Source of the DNA: Atopsyche davidsoni
Taxonomy: Eukaryota; Arthropoda; Insecta; Trichoptera; Hydrobiosidae
NCBI GenBank assembly: GCA_022113835.1
Contig: JAILWY010000023.1
Coordinates: 2,666,001 to 2,730,000 of the forward strand
DNA: 64,000 bases
Direction: 5' to 3'
Made by a program: the position numbers and the translations under genes. This document shows positions 47,761 through 58,085 of the stretch, in pieces. Under the pieces are notes generated by a model. That model was not told the origin of the DNA. It was given only the letters and a program-made list of their open reading frames with translations, and did not search any database. How positions within the stretch are numbered: the stretch's first letter is position 1; the number at the start of each line of letters is the position of its first letter.

Positions 47761-48084
47761 GAAGACACGGGGGTTCCTCCACTGACGCTCTCTGCTCATA
47801 AACTGAATAGTTCACGTGGTTGGACAATGTATGAAGTTATTCGATGAAACTCCATAAAGACTGATTGCGAAAGCTACACTAACTTAAAAATTAACTTCAG
47901 GGGACTTCAGGATTAGCTGGTCACATGAGGCTAAGTAACCGCGCATTGTGTGCGTTTTAATTTTATATAAAATATACGTAGCCCTTTAAAATCCATTTCC
48001 AAATCCATCAATTGCCATTTCATAGGTGAAACTCACAAATGAAGCATAATTATTTTCATTGAACCTGGAGAATTTGTAACTTGA

Positions 48085-48165
48085 AAATAATACTCCACAT
48101 GGATTTGAACCCGGGACCGCCTGTGTCAATGGTGGTCAGTAAGACTTCTGACGCTAATGTATTTT
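48085..48165 (-). repeat. Possible tRNA-derived SINE fragment
   Basis: The minus strand contains ggtcccgggttcaaatcc, a B-box-like motif typical of tRNA-derived SINEs. The boundaries are guesses. Confidence 0.4.
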
Positions 48166-48689
48166 GTGTTTCAACAATAAATACAACAGAAGGTCAAACC
48201 GGCAAAGAGAAATGAGTAATCGGTATATATATGCCGAAATTGCTTCACCGAGCAAGGAGTCCCGACGGAAAAAACAAAAATAACAAATGGATAAATATTA
48301 AAAATTATTATAATACATGAATATGTTTTAAAAAAATCAGATGAATTTGTAACTTTTTGTACATATATCTCATTTATTAATAAATATAAAATATCTACAT
48401 TAAATAAAATAATTAATTTAAACCTAGAAATTTAAATAATTACTAGGTAATAGGTCTTTCATGCATATTTGAATTGTAAGAATATAACAAATGAATGTTG
48501 ATTTTCAGTTCAGTTGGCAGTTCGGCGCCTGCTAGCGCGGCCGCTAGACGTTTTTATCATCCGTTCCGAAATTAATATACATCGCGGTCAGAATCAAATA
48601 TTTAATATCTAAGCTCATATATTGCATATGTAAGCTTTTTTAATCGATTGATATTTATATTTCCAGTTTGCTATTTCGGCGGCTGCCGA

Positions 48690-50578
48690 AACCAGGGAAA
48701 AGCCGATGCAAAGGAAGCTGCAGGACTTCGTGAAGCCATACGAGTGGGGCGGCGAGTGGCAGCTATGGCTCGCCCGTCTCAAGAAGATGATGCACGCGTG
48801 CGGCGAGAGCGACCTCACGCTATGCATCCCGATCCTGCTACAGGGTGAGGCGTTCCAGATTTTTATGTCCCTTCCGGACGAGGTGACCACGAATGAAAAA
48901 AGACTTGTTCCTGTCATTCCTAAATCATGTCTTTATTGCTTTCAGTCCATCTTACATGCTGTGGAGATTAGTTTGGTATTTGCGGATCTCCGTCCGCCTT
49001 CGTCTAATGTCGCGGAGACTGTTGTCGGCCTGTTTCGGCCTCTGGCCCCGCGCTGCTTTTGAACCTGCCCACGATACAACGCAGCTCTGGCTCGGACTCT
49101 CTCCACCTCAAGGGGGCAGTATTAAATTTGACTCCACGGGGTGACGCTGCCCGGGAGCAAGGATACTCCGACCACCATGCAGGATCGCGTGTCTGTCGTT
49201 AAAAAGTTGAAAAGTATTCAAATTGTCTCCACGGGGTGACTAACTCGGGAGCAAGAATATTCTGCCAGGATACGATGCGTTCGTATACCTGCCGCAATGG
49301 TTAAAAATCTTACAAATCTCATAAAGTAATACTGCCGCGAGTTCGGAGTATATTGTGTCGAAAGTGATGTGAAATTAAACGACCCGGTTATCGGTCCAAA
49401 GTTAAAATAAAGTGTTAAATGTAACCTGTTTTAATATCAGATAAATGTTAAATTGTAATCAATGTTTGTAATGAAGCTTGAATAAAAGTTTATACGAATA
49501 AAGTGTTTTAAATTAATGATAATACAGTCCACTGCTAGCGTATTGTTGTCTATGTCTCCGGAGCGCGTTCAATCCTCGCCCGATAGCGTCGATCGCCGCG
49601 TTTTCCACGTGGCAGTTTCAAGAGCAGGAAACGGTGGAAGCAAACATGGCGGAGTTGAAGCGTTTCGCCGCCGCGACCTGGATGTCAGGCCGTCCGGTCC
49701 TATACAAATTCATTCAGGGTCTGCCCAGCGGCGTATCAAAGGACGCGCAGTCGTGGTTGGGCGACAACGTGCCTGATGAGGAAGAATTAATAAAGCAGAC
49801 CCGTGTACTTGTGAATGCGCGAGCAATGCGAGGAGACGCGAAGATGCGTGAGGACACGGCTTCACCTGCAGTCGCTCCACCACCCGAAGTCGCTCCTCCG
49901 ACGCGGAAACATCGTGACAGCTGTCAGGGAAATCGAGGGAGATGCCATGAGGGGGTCGCGTCCCACGCGGAATTACAAGGACATTGAGTGCTGGAAGTGC
50001 GGGAAGAAAGGCCACACGGCCATGCAGTGTTGGTCGGGAAAAGATCGGCGGGAGGCTTGTGTGCCGGCAGCTTCCCGCGAGCAGGACTAAAGGCTCTGCC
50101 CGTCGTGCGGGTGAAGATCGGTGGGAGGAGTTTTCGGATTTTCGGAGTGATCGGTGGGAGGCTGCTCGCGGACGGTGATTCGCGCGGGCCTGTGCCCTGT
50201 GCTGTCGCCAGGAAAAGTCGATATCGTGGCGGTCAACGGAAGCCGCGTGGCGTGCCGAGGGACAGCTCGGGCGAGGATGGAGCTGCTGGACAGGGTGGTG
50301 GAAGTCGACACCATCGTCATGGACCGCGTGCTTGCAGGAGTCGACGTGATAGGGGCCAGAGGCCGAAGAGGCTTTCAAGGCTGAAGTGAGGGACTGGGTT
50401 AGGAAGGGTTGGCTGCATCCATGGACAGGCCCGCGAGGCGGAGTGCTCCCACTGATGGTGGTCGTCCAGAAGAACAAGGACAAAGTACGGCCGGTGCTGG
50501 ATTACAGAGAGCTCAACCAATTTGTGGAATGTCACCCGGGAGCTGACATAGCAGTGTGTGACGAGACAATACGGCGAT
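48690..50578 (+). pseudogene. Broken Gypsy-like LTR retroelement (gag, zinc knuckle, protease, RT start)
   Basis: Remnants appear in order on the plus strand. Gag N-part: WGGEWQLWLARLKKM (about 48745). Gag C-part: YKFIQGLPSGVSKDAQSWL (about 49700). CCHC knuckle: CWKCGKKGHTAMQC (about 49990). An aspartic-protease-like segment (about 50090-50330) in which the D-T/S-G catalytic triplet is not intact and the frame shifts near 50150. RT start: KVRPVLDYRELNQF (about 50484). The frame then stops at 50578, just before the satellite, so most of RT, RNase H and integrase are missing. Gag is also split by about 0.65 kb of non-gag DNA (about 48893-49540). The element is not functional. Confidence 0.75.
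49127..49290 (+). repeat. Two-copy direct repeat inside the gag-splitting insert
   Basis: tgactccacggggtgac...cgggagcaaggata (49131) is repeated as gtctccacggggtgac...cgggagcaagaata (about 49227), about 96 bp apart. It may be part of an LTR or an untranslated leader. Confidence 0.6.
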
Positions 50579-50620
50579 GAAGGAGGGCTCAAGAGCCCGC
50601 CAAGGTAGTTGACCTCAGAT

Positions 50621-51747
50621 CCCCTCAAAGTGATAAACCTCGAAAATTTCCCATAGCACGCCGAACTGTCATCGTCAAACCTAACTTTTGCACGCTACGT
50701 CCCAGCTATGGGTTGTGACATGTCGGCAGACTTCCCCCGGTCCCACGAGTCCCCTCAGAGTGATAAACCTCGAAAATTTCCCATAGCACGCCGAACTGTC
50801 ATCGTCAAACCTAACTTTTGCACGCTACGTCCCAGCTATGGGTTGTGACATGTCGGCAGACTTCCCCCGGTCCCACGAGTCCCCTCAAAGTGATAAACCT
50901 CGAAAATTTCCAAAAAATCGCCGAACTGTCATCGAAAAACCTAACTTTTGAACGCTACGTGCCACGTATGGGTTGTGACGTGTCTGCCGACTCCCCCCGG
51001 TTCCACGAGTCCCCTCAAAGTGATAAACCTCGAAAATTTCCCATAGCACGCCGTATAGACATCGTTAAACCTAACTTTTGAACGCTACGTCCCAGCTACG
51101 GGTTGTGACGTGTCTGCCGACTCCCCCCGGTCCCACGAGTCCCCTCAAAGTGATAAACCTCGAAAATTTCCAAAAAATCGCCGAACTGTCATCGTAAAAC
51201 CCAACATTTGAACGCTACGTGCCACGTATGGGTTGTGACGTGTCTGCCGACTCCCCCCGGTCCCACGAGTCCCCTCAAAGTAATAAACCTCGAAAATTTC
51301 CCATAGCACGCCGAACTGTCATCGTCAAACCTAACTTTTGAACGCTACGTGCCACGTATGGGTTGTGACGTGTCTGCCGACTCCATCCGGTCCCACAAGT
51401 CCCCTCAAAGTGATAAACCTCGAAAATTTCCCATAGCACGCCGTATAGACATCGTTAAACCTAACTTTTGAACGCTACGTCCCAGCTACGGGTTATGACG
51501 TGTCTGCCGACTCCCCCCGGTCCCACGAGTCCCCTCAAAGTGATAAACCTCGAAAATTTCCAAAAAATCGCCGAACTGTCATCGAAAAACCTAACTTTTG
51601 AACGCTACGTGCCACGTATGGGTTGTGACGTGTCTGCCGACTCCCCCCGGTTCCACGAGTCCCCTCAAAGTGATAAACCTCGAAAATTTCCCATAGCACG
51701 CCGTATAGACATCGTTAAACCTAACTTTTGAACGCTACGTCCCAGCT
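50621..51747 (+). repeat. Satellite 1, 130-bp unit, about 8.7 copies
   Basis: The unit start cccctca-ag recurs exactly every 130 bp at 50621, 50751, 50881, 51011, 51141, 51271, 51401, 51531 and 51661. Three variants differ in the middle: A (ccatagcacgccgaactgtc), B (caaaaaatcgccgaactgtc) and C (ccatagcacgccgtatagac). The order is A-A-B-C-B-A-C-B-C. It begins right after the truncated RT fragment and ends in the palindrome at 51748. The 87-codon ORFs inside it are repeat artefacts. Confidence 0.95.
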
Positions 51748-51800
51748 ACGGGTTGTGACGTGTCCCCTGACTCCACGTCAGGGGACACGTCACAACCCGT
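51748..51800. repeat. Perfect palindromic hairpin (24-bp arms, 5-nt loop) at the satellite junction
   Basis: Arms 51748-51771 and 51777-51800 are exact reverse complements around the loop tccac. The left arm is the end of satellite 1 (ggttgtgacgtgtc). The right arm inverts the same words and runs straight into the first unit of satellite 2. Confidence 0.95.
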
Positions 51801-54800
51801 GACGTCTCAACTTCAGGTTGCCTGATTATGCCGCCATCCCACACCCCATCTTTACGGTTGCCTGCAATTGCCGCCTCCAGTCTTCCTACTCCAGGACGCC
51901 TGCCCTAGCTGCCACCTGACGTCTCAACGTCAGGTTGCCTGATTATGCCGCCATCCCACACCCCATCTTTACGGTTGCCTGCAATTGCCGCCTCCAGTCT
52001 TCCTACTCCAGGACGCCTGCCCTAGCTGCCACCTGACGTCTCAACGTCAGGTTGCCTGATTATGCCGCCATCCCACACCCCATCTTTACGGTTGCCTGCA
52101 ATTGCCGCCTCCAGTCTTCCTACTCCAGGACGCCTGCCCTAGCTGCCACCTGACGTCTCAACGTCAGGTTGCCTGATTATGCCGCCATCCCACACCCCAT
52201 CTTTACGGTTGCCTGCAATTGCCGCCTCCAGTCTTCCTACTCCAGGACGCCTGCCCTAGCTGCCACCTGACGTCTCAACGTCAGGTTGCCTGATTATGCC
52301 GCCATCCCACACCCCATCTTTACGGTTGCCTGCAATTGCCGCCTCCAGTCTTCCTACTCCAGGACGCCTGCCCTAGCTGCCACCTGACGTCTCAACGTCA
52401 GGTTGCCTGATTATGCCGCCATCCCACACCCCATCTTTACGGTTGCCTGCAATTGCCGCCTCCAGTCTTCCTACTCCAGGACGCCTGCCCTAGCTGCCAC
52501 CTGACGTCTCAACGTCAGGTTGCCTGATTATGCCGCCATCCCACACCCCATCTTTACGGTTGCCTGCAATTGCCGCCTCCAGTCTTCCTACTCCAGGACG
52601 CCTGCCCTAGCTGCCACCTGACGTCTCAACGTCAGGTTGCCTGATTATGCCGCCATCCCACACCCCATCTTTACGGTTGCCTGCAATTGCCGCCTCCAGT
52701 CTTCCTACTCCAGGACGCCTGCCCTAGCTGCCACCTGACGTCTCAACGTCAGGTTGCCTGATTATGCCGCCATCCCACACCCCATCTTTACGGTTGCCTG
52801 CAATTGCCGCCTCCAGTCTTCCTACTCCAGGACGCCTGCCCTAGCTGCCACCTGACGTCTCAACGTCAGGTTGCCTGATTATGCCGCCATCCCACACCCC
52901 ATCTTTACGGTTGCCTGCAATTGCCGCCTCCAGTCTTCCTACTCCAGGACGCCTGCCCTAGCTGCCACCTGACGTCTCAACGTCAGGTTGCCTGATTATG
53001 CCGCCATCCCACACCCCATCTTTACGGTTGCCTGCAATTGCCGCCTCCAGTCTTCCTACTCCAGGACGCCTGCCCTAGCTGCCACCTGACGTCTCAACGT
53101 CAGGTTGCCTGATTATGCCGCCATCCCACACCCCATCTTTACGGTTGCCTGCAATTGCCGCCTCCAGTCTTCCTACTCCAGGACGCCTGCCCTAGCTGCC
53201 ACCTGACGTCTCAACGTCAGGTTGCCTGATTATGCCGCCATCCCACACCCCATCTTTACGGTTGCCTGCAATTGCCGCCTCCAGTCTTCCTACTCCAGGA
53301 CGCCTGCCCTAGCTGCCACCTGACGTCTCAACGTCAGGTTGCCTGATTATGCCGCCATCCCACACCCCATCTTTACGGTTGCCTGCAATTGCCGCCTCCA
53401 GTCTTCCTACTCCAGGACGCCTGCCCTAGCTGCCACCTGACGTCTCAACGTCAGGTTGCCTGATTATGCCGCCATCCCACACCCCATCTTTACGGTTGCC
53501 TGCAATTGCCGCCTCCAGTCTTCCTACTCCAGGACGCCTGCCCTAGCTGCCACCTGACGTCTCAACGTCAGGTTGCCTGATTATGCCGCCATCCCACACC
53601 CCATCTTTACGGTTGCCTGCAATTGCCGCCTCCAGTCTTCCTACTCCAGGACGCCTGCCCTAGCTGCCACCTGACGTCTCAACGTCAGGTTGCCTGATTA
53701 TGCCGCCATCCCACACCCCATCTTTACGGTTGCCTGCAATTGCCGCCTCCAGTCTTCCTACTCCAGGACGCCTGCCCTAGCTGCCACCTGACGTCTCAAC
53801 GTCAGGTTGCCTGATTATGCCGCCATCCCACACCCCATCTTTACGGTTGCCTGCAATTGCCGCCTCCAGTCTTCCTACTCCAGGACGCCTGCCCTAGCTG
53901 CCACCTGACGTCTCAACGTCAGGTTGCCTGATTATGCCGCCATCCCACACCCCATCTTTACGGTTGCCTGCAATTGCCGCCTCCAGTCTTCCTACTCCAG
54001 GACGCCTGCCCTAGCTGCCACCTGACGTCTCAACGTCAGGTTGCCTGATTATGCCGCCATCCCACACCCCATCTTTACGGTTGCCTGCAATTGCCGCCTC
54101 CAGTCTTCCTACTCCAGGACGCCTGCCCTAGCTGCCACCTGACGTCTCAACGTCAGGTTGCCTGATTATGCCGCCATCCCACACCCCATCTTTACGGTTG
54201 CCTGCAATTGCCGCCTCCAGTCTTCCTACTCCAGGACGCCTGCCCTAGCTGCCACCTGACGTCTCAACGTCAGGTTGCCTGATTATGCCGCCATCCCACA
54301 CCCCATCTTTACGGTTGCCTGCAATTGCCGCCTCCAGTCTTCCTACTCCAGGACGCCTGCCCTAGCTGCCACCTGACGTCTCAACGTCAGGTTGCCTGAT
54401 TATGCCGCCATCCCACACCCCATCTTTACGGTTGCCTGCAATTGCCGCCTCCAGTCTTCCTACTCCAGGACGCCTGCCCTAGCTGCCACCTGACGTCTCA
54501 ACGTCAGGTTGCCTGATTATGCCGCCATCCCACACCCCATCTTTACGGTTGCCTGCAATTGCCGCCTCCAGTCTTCCTACTCCAGGACGCCTGCCCTAGC
54601 TGCCACCTGACGTCTCAACGTCAGGTTGCCTGATTATGCCGCCATCCCACACCCCATCTTTACGGTTGCCTGCAATTGCCGCCTCCAGTCTTCCTACTCC
54701 AGGACGCCTGCCCTAGCTGCCACCTGACGTCTCAACGTCAGGTTGCCTGATTATGCCGCCATCCCACACCCCATCTTTACGGTTGCCTGCAATTGCCGCC

Positions 54801-57364
54801 TCCAGTCTTCCTACTCCAGGACGCCTGCCCTAGCTGCCACCTGACGTCTCAACGTCAGGTTGCCTGATTATGCCGCCATCCCACACCCCATCTTTACGGT
54901 TGCCTGCAATTGCCGCCTCCAGTCTTCCTACTCCAGGACGCCTGCCCTAGCTGCCACCTGACGTCTCAACGTCAGGTTGCCTGATTATGCCGCCATCCCA
55001 CACCCCATCTTTACGGTTGCCTGCAATTGCCGCCTCCAGTCTTCCTACTCCAGGACGCCTGCCCTAGCTGCCACCTGACGTCTCAACGTCAGGTTGCCTG
55101 ATTATGCCGCCATCCCACACCCCATCTTTACGGTTGCCTGCAATTGCCGCCTCCAGTCTTCCTACTCCAGGACGCCTGCCCTAGCTGCCACCTGACGTCT
55201 CAACGTCAGGTTGCCTGATTATGCCGCCATCCCACACCCCATCTTTACGGTTGCCTGCAATTGCCGCCTCCAGTCTTCCTACTCCAGGACGCCTGCCCTA
55301 GCTGCCACCTGACGTCTCAACGTCAGGTTGCCTGATTATGCCGCCATCCCACACCCCATCTTTACGGTTGCCTGCAATTGCCGCCTCCAGTCTTCCTACT
55401 CCAGGACGCCTGCCCTAGCTGCCACCTGACGTCTCAACGTCAGGTTGCCTGATTATGCCGCCATCCCACACCCCATCTTTACGGTTGCCTGCAATTGCCG
55501 CCTCCAGTCTTCCTACTCCAGGACGCCTGCCCTAGCTGCCACCTGACGTCTCAACGTCAGGTTGCCTGATTATGCCGCCATCCCACACCCCATCTTTACG
55601 GTTGCCTGCAATTGCCGCCTCCAGTCTTCCTACTCCAGGACGCCTGCCCTAGCTGCCACCTGACGTCTCAACGTCAGGTTGCCTGATTATGCCGCCATCC
55701 CACACCCCATCTTTACGGTTGCCTGCAATTGCCGCCTCCAGTCTTCCTACTCCAGGACGCCTGCCCTAGCTGCCACCTGACGTCTCAACGTCAGGTTGCC
55801 TGATTATGCCGCCATCCCACACCCCATCTTTACGGTTGCCTGCAATTGCCGCCTCCAGTCTTCCTACTCCAGGACGCCTGCCCTAGCTGCCACCTGACGT
55901 CTCAACGTCAGGTTGCCTGATTATGCCGCCATCCCACACCCCATCTTTACGGTTGCCTGCAATTGCCGCCTCCAGTCTTCCTACTCCAGGACGCCTGCCC
56001 TAGCTGCCACCTGACGTCTCAACGTCAGGTTGCCTGATTATGCCGCCATCCCACACCCCATCTTTACGGTTGCCTGCAATTGCCGCCTCCAGTCTTCCTA
56101 CTCCAGGACGCCTGCCCTAGCTGCCACCTGACGTCTCAACGTCAGGTTGCCTGATTATGCCGCCATCCCACACCCCATCTTTACGGTTGCCTGCAATTGC
56201 CGCCTCCAGTCTTCCTACTCCAGGACGCCTGCCCTAGCTGCCACCTGACGTCTCAACGTCAGGTTGCCTGATTATGCCGCCATCCCACACCCCATCTTTA
56301 CGGTTGCCTGCAATTGCCGCCTCCAGTCTTCCTACTCCAGGACGCCTGCCCTAGCTGCCACCTGACGTCTCAACGTCAGGTTGCCTGATTATGCCGCCAT
56401 CCCACACCCCATCTTTACGGTTGCCTGCAATTGCCGCCTCCAGTCTTCCTACTCCAGGACGCCTGCCCTAGCTGCCACCTGACGTCTCAACGTCAGGTTG
56501 CCTGATTATGCCGCCATCCCACACCCCATCTTTACGGTTGCCTGCAATTGCCGCCTCCAGTCTTCCTACTCCAGGACGCCTGCCCTAGCTGCCACCTGAC
56601 GTCTCAACGTCAGGTTGCCTGATTATGCCGCCATCCCACACCCCATCTTTACGGTTGCCTGCAATTGCCGCCTCCAGTCTTCCTACTCCAGGACGCCTGC
56701 CCTAGCTGCCACCTGACGTCTCAACGTCAGGTTGCCTGATTATGCCGCCATCCCACACCCCATCTTTACGGTTGCCTGCAATTGCCGCCTCCAGTCTTCC
56801 TACTCCAGGACGCCTGCCCTAGCTGCCACCTGACGTCTCAACGTCAGGTTGCCTGATTATGCCGCCATCCCACACCCCATCTTTACGGTTGCCTGCAATT
56901 GCCGCCTCCAGTCTTCCTACTCCAGGACGCCTGCCCTAGCTGCCACCTGACGTCTCAACGTCAGGTTGCCTGATTATGCCGCCATCCCACACCCCATCTT
57001 TACGGTTGCCTGCAATTGCCGCCTCCAGTCTTCCTACTCCAGGACGCCTGCCCTAGCTGCCACCTGACGTCTCAACGTCAGGTTGCCTGATTATGCCGCC
57101 ATCCCACACCCCATCTTTACGGTTGCCTGCAATTGCCGCCTCCAGTCTTCCTACTCCAGGACGCCTGCCCTAGCTGCCACCTGACGTCTCAACGTCAGGT
57201 TGCCTGATTATGCCGCCATCCCACACCCCATCTTTACGGTTGCCTGCAATTGCCGCTTCCAGTCTTCCTACTCCAGGACGCCTGCCCTAGCTGCCACCTG
57301 ACGTCTCAACGTCAGGTTGCCTGATTATGCCGCCATCCCACATCCCATCTTTACGGTTGCCTGC
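51797..57364 (+). repeat. Satellite 2, 117-bp unit, about 47.6 copies
   Basis: The word acctgacgt recurs every 117 bp from 51914 to 57296 (46 exact intervals). Only the first and last units show differences (acttcagg at the left edge; cgcttcc and cacatccc at the right edge). Each unit is three related subunits of 40, 38 and 39 bp, each starting gg-(t/a)-(t/c)-gcctg with tgcc or gctgcc about 14 bases in. Each unit carries a 9-bp hairpin (acctgacgt, loop ctca, acgtcaggt). The array is GC-rich against the AT-rich genome. All six frames have a stop in every unit, so it is non-coding. Confidence 0.97.
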
Positions 57365-58024
57365 CCTTGCTGTTTATAAAACCTTTTATTTCAGGATGTC
57401 TGACGTCTCTACTTCAGGTATTTATAGTGTATGTTTAATTCTTCAACATACTATTTATTAATAAATTGTTCTATCATGCTAATTTCGTGTTTTTTATTTA
57501 TTAATTTTAGTGATAAACTATTATTCTTTCTTTTTATTTTAATCTTAAATATAATTATAATTCTAGTTTTATTCCTAAAGGTTTTAAAGTCAATCAGATA
57601 ATAAATAAATATTTCGAAATAAACACCGCGCGGGCATGACTCGCAAACTTTCAAAGAACTCATTGGAGTAAATCAATTAAAATGCATTTTATATTACCTT
57701 TAAAGTAACTATTAAAATGATCAGTGTTTTTGGACGGGAGATATATAATTGTAATTTCAATAAACAATTTTTTTTCATCATTGCCAATACTTTAGAATCC
57801 TGGTGGTATTATTTCTTGAATAATGATATTTTTTTAAATAAAGCATAATACTTGTTCAGGACAAGACGTGTTTGCATTGATTTTTATTTAAAATGGTGTC
57901 ATAGTCATTCATTATTTTTTAATAATAGCACATCAGACATTTTAAAAATAATTCAATAAGTAATTATAGTTCTCGAAACCATTTGGGCTAATCATGTCAC
58001 GTTATGGGAATACAAAACGCAGAT
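57365..58024. other. AT-rich flank between satellite 2 and duplicated block copy 2
   Basis: Its first 60 bp hold a decayed satellite unit (caggatgtctgacgtctc, then acttcagg, about 57393-57419). The rest is AT-rich with no gene. It has no match to VPS53 upstream of exon 9, which shows that copy 2 does not simply continue the VPS53 gene. Confidence 0.6.
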
Positions 58025-58085
58025 GGCCGGAGGATGAGATGCCGTCTTTAAACAAAAGTCCAAGCAAGGAAATGTACAAAAGTAA
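58025..58085 (+). pseudogene. Duplicated tail of VPS53 exon 9
   Basis: The last codons of VPS53 (homologous to 40691-40751) reappear here with no upstream exon. In the VPS53 frame a TGG codon has become TGA (G-G-W to G-G-stop), so the fragment could not serve as a terminal exon. It marks the left edge of duplicated block copy 2. Confidence 0.85.

Larger units (their letters stand above)
45532..48480. other. AT-rich insert DNA with small relics
   Basis: Apart from the RING fragment (46710), the coding-like segment (47590) and the SINE-like motif (48085), nothing is supported. Short ORFs at 46011 and 47180 show no domain. Confidence 0.45.

Noticed and set aside
49710..50483. 257-codon minus-strand ORF
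   Set aside because: It is the antisense of the GC-rich retroelement gag/protease region, whose sense frames carry recognisable motifs.
50818..51731. Two 87-codon ORFs
   Set aside because: They fall inside satellite 1 and are near-identical only because they cover the same B-C unit pairs.
51797..57364. CRISPR array or repetitive-protein gene
   Set aside because: Units are adjacent with no spacers, and every one of the six frames has a stop in each 117-bp unit. It is a eukaryotic satellite.
51797..57364. Self-cleaving hammerhead ribozyme encoded by the satellite
   Set aside because: The unit has ctgatta rather than the required ctgatga core on the plus strand, and no matching core with gaaa on the minus strand.
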